Shown: positions 30,834 through 39,545 of the stretch, one piece after another
How positions within the stretch are numbered: the first letter of the stretch is position 1
Layout: each line of letters begins with the position of its first letter
Assembly: GCA_965214435.1 (NCBI GenBank)
Contig: OZ243960.1
Span: forward strand, 1-64,000
DNA: 64,000 nt
Reading direction: 5' to 3'
DNA from: Rubrobacter_A sp965214435
GTDB taxonomy: Bacteria > Actinomycetota > Rubrobacteria > Rubrobacterales > Rubrobacteraceae
Translations under genes and position numbers: made by a program
Notes under the pieces: model-generated
Told to the model about the DNA's origin: nothing
Seen by the model: the letters and a program-made list of their open reading frames with translations, nothing else
Database searches by the model: none

Positions 30834-32142
30834 TGACGATCACGCCCAGAAAGTTGTCGAGGGCGTCCAGGGCCATCCGGGACTGGCGGGCGCGACGCTC
30901 GGCGCGTCCGAGCCGGCGGCCGTTCTCTCTTTTCGGGGCGGCGGGGACCAGGCCCCAGTTCGAGTTTATCGGCTGTAGTACGCCATCTTTCGTGGTTATG
31001 TACTGCGACAGAGCGCCGATCATGGTGTCTTTGGGAAGTTGAATCTGCTCTTCATCACGGGCGAGGCGGGCGGCGTTAGAACCGGCGACGAGGCCCATCG
31101 CGGTACTTTCGACGTAACCCTCGACACCGGTGAGTTGTCCGGCGAAGAACAGCGGCTCGCCGCTCCGGACGCGCATGGTGGCGTCCAGGATGTGGTTCGA
31201 GCGGAGATAAGTGTTGCGGTGCATCACGCCCATGCGGGCGAACTCGGCGTTTTCGAGGCCCGGTATGGTACGCAAGACCCGCTTCTGCTCGCCCCACTTC
31301 AGGCGGGTCTGAAAGCCGACGAGGTTGAAAAGCTCGCCCTCGGCGTCGTCCTGGCGGAGTTGGACGACGGCGTAGGGTTCCTCTCCGGTGCGGGGGTCCG
31401 GCAGACCGACCGGCTTCATCGGACCGAAGCGCAAGGTTTCGGGGCCGCGGCCGGCTATGATCTCGACCGGCAGGCAGCCCTCAAAGTACATATCTTCCTC
31501 GAAGTCTTTTATGGGTGCTAGCTCCGCGGTCGTAAGGGCCTCGATAAAGGCGTAGTACTCCTCAGCGGTCATTGGACAGTTAAGGTAGGCGGCTTCGCCC
31601 TTGCCGTAGCGGGAGGCGAGGTAGACGAGGTCTTCGTCCAGAGATTCGCGGAAAATTATCGGGGAGGCGGCGTCGTAGAAGTAGAGCGTCTCGCCGGAGA
31701 GGTCGGAGATGCCGCGGGCCAGCGCGTCGGAGGTCAGGGGGCCGGTCGCGAGCACCGTGGGACCAGATGGAATATCCGTGACTTCCTTGCGGACCAGGGT
31801 TATGTTCGGGTGGGCCTCGACGGTCTCGGTGACGGCGCGGGAGAAGTCTTCGCGGGCGAGACCGAGAGCGCCGCCGGCCGGGACGGAGTTGGCATCGGCG
31901 CAGCGGATGATCATGGAGCCGAGACGCCGGAGCTCTTCTTTGAGGAGCCCGGAGGCGGTTTCGAGGGAACGGTTGCCCATCGAGTTCGAGCAGACCAGTT
32001 CGGCTAAAGTGTCGGTGTGGTGGGCCGGGGTCTGTTTTACGGGGCGCATCTCCCAGAGCTCGACCGAGCAGCCGGTTTCCGCGGCCTGCCAGGCCGCCTC
32101 GCTACCCGCAAGACCGCCGCCCACAACCGTTACGTCTGCCAT
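30823..32142 (-). CDS. trmFO: Folate-dependent tRNA (uracil-54-C5)-methyltransferase
   Basis: A 439-residue flavoprotein that uses methylenetetrahydrofolate and FADH2 to make ribothymidine at position 54 of tRNA. The FAD-binding start ADVTVVGGGLAGSEAAW, the block ELVCSNSMGNRSLETASGLL, FEGCLPVEIIAGRGPETL and GQLTGVEGYVESTAMGLVAG are characteristic. The ATG at 32142 has GGAGGGAG upstream and gives the standard N-terminus; a 14-codon extension is not supported. The gene is divergent from the short-chain dehydrogenase that follows and is not in an operon here. Confidence 0.93.
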   Translation of the reverse strand: MADVTVVGGGLAGSEAAWQAAETGCSVELWEMRPVKQTPAHHTDTLAELVCSNSMGNRSLETASGLLKEELRRLGSMIIRCADANSVPAGGALGLAREDFSRAVTETVEAHPNITLVRKEVTDIPSGPTVLATGPLTSDALARGISDLSGETLYFYDAASPIIFRESLDEDLVYLASRYGKGEAAYLNCPMTAEEYYAFIEALTTAELAPIKDFEEDMYFEGCLPVEIIAGRGPETLRFGPMKPVGLPDPRTGEEPYAVVQLRQDDAEGELFNLVGFQTRLKWGEQKRVLRTIPGLENAEFARMGVMHRNTYLRSNHILDATMRVRSGEPLFFAGQLTGVEGYVESTAMGLVAGSNAARLARDEEQIQLPKDTMIGALSQYITTKDGVLQPINSNWGLVPAAPKRENGRRLGRAERRARQSRMALDALDNFLGVIVITA

Positions 32143-32280
32143 AGATCTCCCTCCGAAAAATACCGCTCTTCTCCGACGGGCCATATTCTATACGCGGAGA
32201 CCGGGTGTCAGGTTTACAAGCGTCGCCGGAGAGGAAAGAGTCTGAAAGAAAAATAACCGGAGACAGACGGGAGCATCGGA

Positions 32281-33006
32281 TTGCAACTCGAAGGCCGGAA
32301 GGTACTGGTAACGGGAGCATCCTCGGGTATCGGCGAGGCGACGGCGCGCTTTCTCGCCTCGGACGGGGCCCGGGTGGCATGTTTGGCTCGGAGCCAGGAG
32401 AAGATAGAAGGTCTGGCTGAAGAGATCGGAGGAGTCGCCGTAGCAGCAGATGTTCGGGACGAGGCGGCAGTCAAACAGGCGGTAGATAATGCGGCTGAAG
32501 CCCTGGGCGGCCTTGACGCGGTCGCGAACATTGCCGGTGTGCAGCTTCTCGCCCCCTTCTCCGAGGGCCGGACCGAGGAGTGGCGGACCTCGCTGGACAT
32601 TAACGTGCTCGGGGTGTGCCTCGTGACCTACGCGGCGCTCGGCCACCTGCGGGCAGCGGGCGGCGGGGACATAATAAACATGGGTTCTATCGCTGGGCGA
32701 CGCGTGACCGGCTCGGACGGGGCGGTTTATACCGGCACGAAGTTCGCCGTTCACGCCATAAGCGAAGCCTGGCGCCAGGAGTTCCATGAGGAGGGGATCC
32801 GGGTCATCCTCGTGTCGCCGGGGTGGGTGAATACGAACCTCGGAAAGAATATGGGGAACGAGGAGATCCGCGAGAAGCTACAGAAGCGGCAGGAGGAGAT
32901 CGGGCTTTCCCCCGAGGACGTGGCCCGCCAGATCTCCCGCGCCCTGGCCGAGCCGCGCCACGTCATGCTCCACGAGATAGCCGTCCAGTCTATCTACGAA
33001 GCGTAA
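32281..33006 (+). CDS. Short-chain dehydrogenase/reductase (YdfG-like)
   Basis: A 241-residue classical SDR. The cofactor motif TGASSGIGEA lies at residues 11-20, NIAG replaces the usual NNAG near residue 83, and the catalytic Ser is in MGSIAG with YTGTKFAVHA supplying Tyr and Lys. The C-terminal part resembles NADP-dependent serine/3-hydroxy acid dehydrogenases. The start is TTG at 32281. The substrate is unknown. It lies between divergent trmFO and a convergent small membrane protein gene. Confidence 0.8.
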   Translation: MQLEGRKVLVTGASSGIGEATARFLASDGARVACLARSQEKIEGLAEEIGGVAVAADVRDEAAVKQAVDNAAEALGGLDAVANIAGVQLLAPFSEGRTEEWRTSLDINVLGVCLVTYAALGHLRAAGGGDIINMGSIAGRRVTGSDGAVYTGTKFAVHAISEAWRQEFHEEGIRVILVSPGWVNTNLGKNMGNEEIREKLQKRQEEIGLSPEDVARQISRALAEPRHVMLHEIAVQSIYEA

Positions 33007-33024
33007 GAGAGCCGGGGAGCCAGC

Positions 33025-33444
33025 CTACTCTTTCGGGTGACGCTCGTCGGCGGCGGCGAACTCCGCCCCCAGCACGAGGAGATAGACGACCGTACCGAAA
33101 AAAGGCGTTAGAGGCCAGGCCATATCGTTGTCGATAAACCGGGCGATGAGCGCCGCGATCCCTATGGCGGCCCCGACCGAGAAGAAGTGGAAGTTGCCCC
33201 ACAGGGCCGACCTGCGAGGCTGCTCCTGAAAGCGCGCCCTGACACCGCCAAAGGCCAGCGAACCCACGAAACCAAAGGCTACTACGGCGCCGACCATGAA
33301 TAGCAGCGCGTTCAGGGTAGTCGGCAGACCGCGGGCGTGGACTAGCAGGGCTCCTGTGGTCCAGGTCATCAGCGTGTAGCCGTAGGGAGCGCCACTAGCG
33401 CCTACGGCGGTGCGGAGGTTTCTACCGTAGCGGTCGCCGATCAT
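33025..33444 (-). CDS. Four-helix membrane protein of unknown function
   Basis: A 139-residue protein with four hydrophobic segments (around TLMTWTTGALLVHA, ALLFMVGAVVAFGFVGSL, FFSVGAAIGIAALIARF and PLTPFFGTVVYLLVLGAEF), with a basic loop in the middle (VRARFQEQPRRS). The ATG at 33444 has no ribosome site. A TAGAAT box lies six bases upstream, so a leaderless message is possible. No family is recognised. Confidence 0.65.
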   Translation of the reverse strand: MIGDRYGRNLRTAVGASGAPYGYTLMTWTTGALLVHARGLPTTLNALLFMVGAVVAFGFVGSLAFGGVRARFQEQPRRSALWGNFHFFSVGAAIGIAALIARFIDNDMAWPLTPFFGTVVYLLVLGAEFAAADERHPKE

Positions 33445-33508
33445 GGGCTCATTCTACCCCGAGGCCGGCAGCCCACGCCTCCCGGTCGTCGAGGACCTTA
33501 ATGGATAT

Positions 33509-34747
33509 CTAGGTGCGGGTCAGCGTAGTTATCTCTAGCGGCAGTTGTTCCACGACCTCGATGCCATACTTCCGGTACTTTGAGGCGTCGTCCGGGTTGT
33601 CCGTAACGAGCCGCAGGCGTGTAAGACCGAGGTCTTGCAGGATCCGACTCGCCACCAAGACACCGGGATAGCAGCCGAAAGTGCCGCCGTCCTGCGCGTG
33701 ACAGACTTCCGACTCATCGAATAACTCGACGCCCCGGCCTTCCTGCTGGAGGTAGACGATGACCCCCTCACCCTCCTCCGCTACCCGAGAGAGCGCCTTC
33801 TCTAGCTGCCCCCCGCAGTCACACCTCAACGAGTGCAACGCCTCCCCCGTCAAGCACGACGAGTGTACCCGCACCAGCGGCGCTAGCGGCGCTAGCTCCG
33901 CAGAACCTTGTGAACCGTTGGTGCCTTCTCCGTTGGTGCCTTCTCCGCCGGAGCCTTCTCCGCTAGTCTCCGCTACCGGATTACCCGCTACCGGATCACC
34001 CGTTGGCTCGCCCACTGGCTCGCCCATTATCAGCGCCAGGTGCGTCAGGCCCTCTACTCCTCCTTCGTAGGCCCGTACCCGAAACTCCCCGTAGCGCGTC
34101 GGCAGCCGCGTCTCCGTGGCGAACTCTAGCATCGGGCTCTCGTGGCGTCCGCGGTACTCGGCTAGCTGCTCGACGGTCACCATCTTTACCCCGTGCTCTT
34201 CGCTAAAGACCTCAAGGTCCGGCACCCGTGCCATGGTGCCGTCTTCTTTCATGATCTCGCAGATCACCCCGGCCGGCTTTAGTCCCGCCAACCGGCACAG
34301 GTCCACGGCGCTCTCGGTCTGACCACCCCGCTCCAACACTCCGCCGTCGCGGGCCCGGAGCGGGAAGATGTGCCCCGGCGTTACCAGGTCGTCCGCTCCG
34401 GTCTCTTCGTCCGCGGCTACCCGGCAGGTGAGCGCCCGGTCGGCGGCCGAGATGCCGGTTGAGATGCCCTCCCTAGCTTCTATGGAGGCGGTAAAGGCCG
34501 TGCCCATCCTTGAGGCGTTGTGGGTGACCATCTGCGGTATCTGTAGGCGGTCTAGTAGCTCACCGGCCATCGGCAGGCAGATCAGGCCGCGGGCGTGGGT
34601 AGCCATGAAGTTGATGTCGTCGGCGGTGACGAGCTCGGCGGCCATGGTAAGGTCGCCCTCGTTCTCGCGGTCTTCATCGTCACACACGATGACCATCTTG
34701 CCGGCCCGGATGTCTTCTAGGGCTTCTTCTATCGTACTAAACGGCAT
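33509..34747 (-). CDS. ribBA: RibBA: DHBP synthase fused to a degenerate GTP cyclohydrolase II domain
   Basis: A 412-residue riboflavin-pathway protein. The N-terminal half is an intact 3,4-dihydroxy-2-butanone-4-phosphate synthase: DDEDRENEGDL, THARGLICLP, GISAADRALT and TPGHIFPLRARDGGVLERGG. The C-terminal half starts like GTP cyclohydrolase II, keeping the zinc cysteines in SSCLTGEALHSLRCDCGGQL and QQEGRG. It then departs: the family block with LQDxGxDTVxAN and FxxDxRxYGxGAQIL is replaced by HAQDGGTFGCYPGVLVASRIL, losing the catalytic Asp-x-Arg. A roughly 45-residue Gly/Glu/Thr repeat insertion (GGEGTNGEGTNG) precedes the zinc site. I start at ATG 34747 behind GAGGAG. The second activity is doubtful. 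Confidence 0.85.
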   Translation of the reverse strand: MPFSTIEEALEDIRAGKMVIVCDDEDRENEGDLTMAAELVTADDINFMATHARGLICLPMAGELLDRLQIPQMVTHNASRMGTAFTASIEAREGISTGISAADRALTCRVAADEETGADDLVTPGHIFPLRARDGGVLERGGQTESAVDLCRLAGLKPAGVICEIMKEDGTMARVPDLEVFSEEHGVKMVTVEQLAEYRGRHESPMLEFATETRLPTRYGEFRVRAYEGGVEGLTHLALIMGEPVGEPTGDPVAGNPVAETSGEGSGGEGTNGEGTNGSQGSAELAPLAPLVRVHSSCLTGEALHSLRCDCGGQLEKALSRVAEEGEGVIVYLQQEGRGVELFDESEVCHAQDGGTFGCYPGVLVASRILQDLGLTRLRLVTDNPDDASKYRKYGIEVVEQLPLEITTLTRT

Positions 34748-34785
34748 CTTCCACTCTCCTCTCAAAGCTTTCAATTCTCTCTAGC

Positions 34786-34813
34786 GGTCAGGATGTTTTC
34801 CTCATCCCCGACC
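34786..34813. promoter_or_regulatory. Hairpin in the ribBA leader region
   Basis: GGTCAGGATG (34786-34795) can pair with CATCCCCGACC (34803-34813) with a small bulge and a seven-base loop, about 40 bases upstream of the ribBA start on its transcribed side. It could be an attenuator, or a terminator for the short upstream minus-strand frame. It does not match the conserved FMN-riboswitch core that I know. Confidence 0.3.
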
Positions 34814-34972
34814 GGCTCCTGTTACTTGTAACTTCTACGAGCCGCGTCGTCGCTGAACGTATACTATGTGTATGGTAACCCTTCGGTCGCGGCCCCGCCG
34901 GTTCCGGTGACCCGCGCACGGGTCTTTAGTGGGCCGGATCTTATTCGGTACTTCATTTCTCACCTCCCGACG

Positions 34973-35161
34973 TCACCGGGCCGAGTCGCGGTCGTAGAGC
35001 AGGCGGTTGGCGAGGAGCTTGAGCGGTTCGGTGGTATGCGAGAGTTGATCCGGGTTGGCGGTCGCGCGGCGGGCGAACAGCAGGGCGGCGTTAAGGGCGG
35101 TGCCGATGACCACTCCGGCGGGTCGCCGACAGGCGGCCGCGAGGAACGGTACCCCGAGCAA
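34973..35161 (-). CDS. Hypothetical fragment after degV (62 aa)
   Basis: A 62-residue frame with strongly GC-rich third positions (RPAGVVIGTALNAALLFARR, then NPDQLSHTTEPLKLLANRLL). The frame stays open upstream into the end of degV, where it also reads sensibly, and the nominal TTG start at 35161 has no ribosome site. This looks like the distal part of a gene whose front has been lost. The family is not recognised. Confidence 0.3.
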   Translation of the reverse strand: MLGVPFLAAACRRPAGVVIGTALNAALLFARRATANPDQLSHTTEPLKLLANRLLYDRDSAR

Positions 35162-35175
35162 GCTAGAGCCGACCG

Positions 35176-35788
35176 CTAGCGCGGCTTGACGATCCCGTTG
35201 GAGAAGAGGATGATCGGCTTGATCCGCAGCGCCTTGCCGAACAAGAAGCTTATATTCGGGATGCGCGAGGTCTTGGCGAGGTACTCCAGGATGTCGAGGG
35301 TAACCAGCAGGTACATCCGGTCGCGCAGACCGCAGACCCGGTCTAGGATACCGTCCATCCCGACGCCCGTCCGCGCCAGGCGGGCCGCCTCGCGGACCAA
35401 GAAACCCTGGGCCATCGTGGCCGATCCGGAGTCCAGGACCTCGATCCTCTTTTTCACGCCCTCCTCGCGGACGAGGTCCCGGCCCTGCTCCGCCGCTTCG
35501 CCCATCCTGGTTACCGCCGGTGTCGGGGCGATATGCAGCACCTCATACCCCTCGTCTGTCAGCAGGGCGAACGTCTGCGCGTAGGACCCGACCGAAGGCG
35601 CCGAAGTCGTGGCCGGCGGAAGGTCCGGGCTCAGCATCTGGTTGAACTCGCCGGGGGTTATATTGAGGCCGTCGAGGTAGCTCTTCCCGCCGTACTCGAA
35701 CGGGATCGGTACGACCGTGATATCCAGCGAAGCCTGTATATCCTTCGGTAGTGAAGCAGTGCTCTCCGTGACCGGCGACCTGTCTCAT
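35176..35788 (-). pseudogene. degV family fatty-acid-binding protein gene, frameshifted and 3'-truncated
   Basis: The protein belongs to the DegV family, which binds fatty acids for kinase-dependent uptake. Read from the ATG at 35788 (ATGA overlap with the upstream panE stop) it begins MRQVA, then needs a one-base shift at about 35772 to continue VTESTASLPKDIQASLDITV, the normal DegV N-terminus, and on through GLNITPGEFNQML, TSAPSVGSYAQTF and the lipid-contact block DILEYLAKTSRI. It stops after ILFSNGIVKPR, where DegV proteins usually continue for about 70 residues. The first canonical start in the main frame is 35637. The gene is probably inactive, unless the shift is a sequencing error and the short form is stable. 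Confidence 0.65.
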
Positions 35789-36558
35789 ACCGGCCACTCC
35801 TCCAGCGGCCGGAACCCGCCCGTCCGTTCCACCTCGTGGACCAGGCTCACGGCCCGGGAGTTGTACGGCGTCGGCAGACCGGCCTTTTCTCCGAGGGCCA
35901 GGATCTCCCCGTTTAAGGAGTCGATCTCCGTGAGCGAGCCGCGCCAAAGACTCTGCCAAGTAGACCCGAACATCGGGAGCTTCCCGAGCCGGGTGCGGGA
36001 CGCTAAACGGAAAGCGGAGAGCGGTACCCGTTCCGGCAACCGGGTAGCGAGACGCATCGCTCCGGCCTGCGGGGAGCGGTCCAGCCGGACCCCGGCAGCC
36101 GAGACCGTCGCGAGCCGCTCCCGCATGAGACGCAGCGGCAAGCGCGAGGTAGATTTGGAGAAATATATCTCCTGTAGTGGACGGCCGGTGGCTGCCGGCA
36201 GCGCGTTGTTCAGGTTGCCGATCAGCTTCGTCCAGCGGGCGGCGGCGATGTCCCGCGTAGTCTTTACCGGCAACGCCCTGCGCAGCGTAGCCTGGATCTC
36301 CTTTAACCGCGAGGGCCGGGACACGAAAGGGTCTCCGATGGTCAACCAGCCGCGGACGTGGCACTCGACTTCTCCCGGCTCCAGAAACGTGGACATCGAG
36401 ACCACCACGCAGCCGACGATCTGCTCCGGAGAGAAGAACCGCCGGGCGATGCCGTCGCAGCGAACCCCGTTCTGCATCGTGACGACCGGACTTTCTCCGA
36501 CGAGCGGCGCGACCTCCCGGCAGGTCGCCTCCAGATCCTGGGTCTTACCGCGCGTGGT
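35785..36558 (-). pseudogene. 5'-truncated 2-dehydropantoate 2-reductase (panE-like) remnant
   Basis: The frame covers the middle and C-terminal domain of a ketopantoate reductase: KTQDLEATCREVAPL, VVTMQNGVRCDGIARRFF, VVGCVVVSMS, and the C-terminal helical domain with TTRDIAAARWTKLIGNLNNA and SLTEIDSLNGEI. PanE reduces ketopantoate to pantoate with NADPH in coenzyme A synthesis. The N-terminal Rossmann start with GxGxxG and about 55-60 residues are missing: the frame is closed upstream by a TAG at 36559-36561 and no start exists before ATG 36477. The stop overlaps the degV ATG (ATGA), the trace of an old operon. Confidence 0.65.
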
Positions 36559-36633
36559 CTAACACCCGGTGGGTTTTCTCGTTTACCCCCGGTGCAACCC
36601 GCGTTGTGTGGCCCCCTGCGCTCCGGGGTAAAA

Positions 36634-37716
36634 GTGCTCTATGAGAGGAAACATATAAACGGGAGTCTCACAGAGCGGGGTCTGCGCCGGAGCCTGCTCC
36701 TGGTCGCGATGGTGGTGTTCGGGCTGTTCGTCGTCTGGCGCTTTCTGGCCGGGGTCGCTACGGTCGTGCTGCTGCTCTTGCTGGGCGTGCTCCTCGCGGT
36801 GGCGCTCTCAGCGCCGGTCGAGGCGCTCTACCGGCGGAAGGTCCCTAGGTCCGTCAGTTCTCCGCTGGTCGCTTTTGGCGCGCTGGCGTTTCTACTGGTG
36901 CCGGGGTACCTCTTTTTCCCGCAGATTCAGCGCGACAGCCTGGCGCTACTCGAAGCGCTGCCAGGGGCATTAGAAAGTATCAGGGGGCAGGTCTTTGGCA
37001 TAGCCCGGTCTTTCGGGCTGGAGCCCGGCGCCGGAAGCGGGTTTTCCTTGTCTTCACTGTCGGGGTTCGGGGAGCAGTTGCTCGGCGGGCTATTAGGGGT
37101 GTTCAGCACCTTCCTGTTCTTCGCCGTGGGAGCGGTAGCCACGATCTTCGTCGCCGTCTACTTGGCGGCGAGTCCGGGTCCGGTGGTCGACTGGCTTGTG
37201 AGGTTCTTTCCTCCGGAGCGCCGGCCCAGGGTAGAAGAGGTGCTCTCCAAGAGCCGGTCCGTACTGCTGAGCTGGCTCGGCGGGAGGCTCACCTCGATGG
37301 GAATAATAGCCGTACTCTCCACGGTAGCCTTGTACATTATCGGGGTGCCTGGCGCACTCGTGCTCGGCATCTTCGCCGGACTGGTAGCGTTCGTGCCGTA
37401 CATAGGCCCGATCGTCTCGGTGATACCTCCGGCGCTCCTGGCGCTCGCCGAAAGGCCGGTAGACGCCGTGTGGGTGGTCGTCGCCTACGTAGCCATCCAG
37501 CAGATAGAAAGCTACCTCATAACGCCGCTCATAATGGAAAAGGCCGTCTCGATGCACCCAGCGGCGGTCATAGGCTCCGTCACGCTCCTCGGGACGGTCT
37601 TCGGGTTTTTGGGGGCGCTCATGGCGCTGCCCATCACCGTGGTAGTAAACGTGCTGATCGAGGAGTTGTGGTTTCGGCGGATGGAGAAAACCCCCGACCG
37701 TAAAGCCGGGACCTAG
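36634..37716 (+). CDS. AI-2E family transporter (UPF0118)
   Basis: A protein of about 360 residues with the eight-helix pattern of the AI-2E/PerM family. Helices occupy the N-terminus (SLLLVAMVVFGLFVVWRFLA, VATVVLLLLLGVLLAVAL), a soluble region follows (FFPPERRPRVEEVLSKSRSV), then GVPGALVLGIFAGLVAFVPY with IGPIVSVIPPALLAL, and the end IESYLITPLIMEKAVSMHPA. Members export small molecules, act as Na/H antiporters, or are uncharacterised. The GTG at 36634 has only a weak site; an in-frame ATA at 36655 sits after AGAGGA and is an unorthodox alternative. It precedes the YihY gene. Confidence 0.82.
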   Translation: MLYERKHINGSLTERGLRRSLLLVAMVVFGLFVVWRFLAGVATVVLLLLLGVLLAVALSAPVEALYRRKVPRSVSSPLVAFGALAFLLVPGYLFFPQIQRDSLALLEALPGALESIRGQVFGIARSFGLEPGAGSGFSLSSLSGFGEQLLGGLLGVFSTFLFFAVGAVATIFVAVYLAASPGPVVDWLVRFFPPERRPRVEEVLSKSRSVLLSWLGGRLTSMGIIAVLSTVALYIIGVPGALVLGIFAGLVAFVPYIGPIVSVIPPALLALAERPVDAVWVVVAYVAIQQIESYLITPLIMEKAVSMHPAAVIGSVTLLGTVFGFLGALMALPITVVVNVLIEELWFRRMEKTPDRKAGT

Positions 37717-37770
37717 CACCTAGCTGGGATAAAATCCTGGTGGTCGGGACCGGAGGCGAGGGACGGGCAA

Positions 37771-38670
37771 GTGATTGAATTTCTATCAGACCTGAAGAAT
37801 GTTTTGGGGCCCCGGACCCTCTGGAAAGTAATCGTCAGGATGCGGCGCAACGACCTTCTCGGTCTCGCCGCGCAGCTTGCCTACTTCTTCCTGCTGTCTT
37901 TCTTTCCGTTCCTGATCTCCCTGGTCTCCCTGACCGGCCTCGTTATCGACGACCCCGAAAGCGTGCTCAAAAGCCTGTTCGAGACGACGTCGTCCGGATT
38001 CCTGCCCGAGGAGGCGCGGGTGCTGGTCGTGGACTATATCGACCGCACGCTGCGGGCCGCAAACTCCAGAGCCCTGATATTCGGCATTCTGGGCGCCGTG
38101 TGGCTCGGGCAGGCGTCGTCTATCTCCGTTACAAAAGCGGCGAACCGGTCCTACGGCCTGGAGGAGACCCGGCCGTTCTGGAAGCTGCGGGGCGCGTGTC
38201 TGATTATAACTTTAGGGTTTACGCTACTTATAGCGGCCCTGACCCTCGCGGTTTTTAACGTTGGCGTATACGCGGCGGGAGCCACCGGACTGCCGGGTTA
38301 CGCGCTACTGATCTGGGACTTCGTGCGGTGGGGACTGGCCTTCGTTACCGTGACGCTGGCGCTGGACCTGCTCTACTACCTGGCCCCCGACGCTAAAGTG
38401 CCTTTTAAGTGGATCACGCCGGGCGGCGTCCTGGCTACGGCCCTCCTGTTCGTCTCCGGGGCGATACTCAGCTACTACGTTTCGAACATCGGGAACTACG
38501 ATCAGGTCTACGGCCAGCTAGGGGCGGTAATAATCTTTATGCTCTGGCTCTACCTCTCCGGACTCATGGTACTCATAGGACTGGAGACCAACGCCGTGAT
38601 CGCCCGCTCAACCGAAGAGAAAAAAGGCGTCGAGATCGTCCACGACAAAGACTCTAGCAGAGAGCGTTAG
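37771..38670 (+). CDS. YihY/BrkB family membrane protein
   Basis: A 299-residue inner-membrane protein of the YihY family (once called ribonuclease BN). The blocks DLLGLAAQLAYFFLLSFFPF, LIFGILGAVWLGQASSISV, ANRSYGLEETRPFWKLRG and GAVIIFMLWLYLSGLMVLIG are characteristic, with six probable helices. Its function is not settled; some members matter for serum resistance or lipid transport. The GTG start has a GGCGAGGGACGGG purine-rich stretch upstream. It follows the AI-2E transporter by 54 bases and may be in one unit. Confidence 0.85.
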   Translation: MIEFLSDLKNVLGPRTLWKVIVRMRRNDLLGLAAQLAYFFLLSFFPFLISLVSLTGLVIDDPESVLKSLFETTSSGFLPEEARVLVVDYIDRTLRAANSRALIFGILGAVWLGQASSISVTKAANRSYGLEETRPFWKLRGACLIITLGFTLLIAALTLAVFNVGVYAAGATGLPGYALLIWDFVRWGLAFVTVTLALDLLYYLAPDAKVPFKWITPGGVLATALLFVSGAILSYYVSNIGNYDQVYGQLGAVIIFMLWLYLSGLMVLIGLETNAVIARSTEEKKGVEIVHDKDSSRER

Positions 38671-38734
38671 AACACAGCCGAGACCTCCCCGGCAGCGAGT
38701 AATATAGCGACTTCCGGAGAGCTGCGTTGCCCGG

Positions 38735-39511
38735 TTACCAGGCGGTCGCGCCGCCGTCCACGATCACGGTCTGACCGGTCATGTAGTCCGCGGCGGGCGA
38801 GGACAGGAATACGATAACGCCCTTGAGGTCCTCGGGGTTGCCGAAACGGTGGAGCGGGATGCCGTCCAGCATCCGGTCCTCGAACTTCTCTATAAGCCCG
38901 CCGCTCATCTTGGTCGGGAACCAGCCGGGGGCGATGGCGTTGACCGTGATGCCGTGCGGGGCCCAACTCGTGGCGAGGTCCCGGGTCATCGAGACGATGG
39001 CGCCCTTGCTGGTGTTGTAACCGACGGTCTGCATGTACTCCGGGTGGCCGCCGTTAAAAGCGGCCACGGAGGAGATATTCACGATCTTACCGCCCGCGCC
39101 GCGCTCTATCATGCGGCGTCCGACAGCCTGGGACATAAGGAACGTCCCGCGGATGTTCACCTGCACTACCTGATCGAACTTCTCCACCGGCATCTCGGCC
39201 GCCGGAGCCCCCCAGGTAGCGCCCGAGTTGTTTACCAGAACGTCTATATCCCCGAAAGCTTCTTCCGCTTCCCCCAGGATGCTTTCGACGTCTTCCGGCT
39301 CTGTTAAGTCGCCGGCGACGGCCACGGCTTTACCGCCGCGGGCCTGGATCCCCTCCCGCACCTCTTCCAAAGCTTCCTTTTTGCGGGAGCAGAGGATGAG
39401 GTTCGCGCCGGCGTCTGCCAAAGCTTCGGCCATGTACCGCCCGAGCCCCCGGCCACCACCGGTAACCAGGGCTGTCTTGCCATCGAGGCGGAAGAGATCC
39501 AGGGTGTTCAA
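38735..39511 (-). CDS. Short-chain dehydrogenase (gluconate dehydrogenase/FabG-like)
   Basis: A 258-residue classical SDR: TGGGRGLGRY cofactor loop at 18-27, NNSGATWGAP near 93, catalytic Ser in NISSVAAF and Tyr/Lys in YNTSKGAI, and the C-terminal GQTVIVDGGATAW. NGGHPEYMQTV between Ser and Tyr resembles gluconate-5-dehydrogenase-like SDRs often found with fatty-acyl-CoA genes. The TTG start has AAAGGA upstream. It lies 34 bases downstream of the acyl-CoA ligase gene and probably belongs to its operon, so an acyl substrate is plausible. Confidence 0.82.
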   Translation of the reverse strand: MNTLDLFRLDGKTALVTGGGRGLGRYMAEALADAGANLILCSRKKEALEEVREGIQARGGKAVAVAGDLTEPEDVESILGEAEEAFGDIDVLVNNSGATWGAPAAEMPVEKFDQVVQVNIRGTFLMSQAVGRRMIERGAGGKIVNISSVAAFNGGHPEYMQTVGYNTSKGAIVSMTRDLATSWAPHGITVNAIAPGWFPTKMSGGLIEKFEDRMLDGIPLHRFGNPEDLKGVIVFLSSPAADYMTGQTVIVDGGATAW

Positions 39512-39545
39512 TTGATATCCTTTCTGTTAGCCCTTTTGGTAACCC

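Noticed and set aside
33900..34030. Short tandem repeats in ribBA considered as a mobile or variable-number element
   Set aside because: They keep the reading frame and code for a Gly/Glu/Thr linker; a slippage-derived coding repeat explains them without a mobile element.
34868..35179. A 103-codon plus-strand frame between ribBA and degV
   Set aside because: No ribosome site, glycine/arginine-rich composition typical of antisense frames, and it lies opposite a better minus-strand frame.
35543..36364. A long minus-strand frame overlapping panE and degV remnants
   Set aside because: Its Arg/Pro/Gly-rich translation matches nothing, while the other frame reads as ketopantoate reductase.
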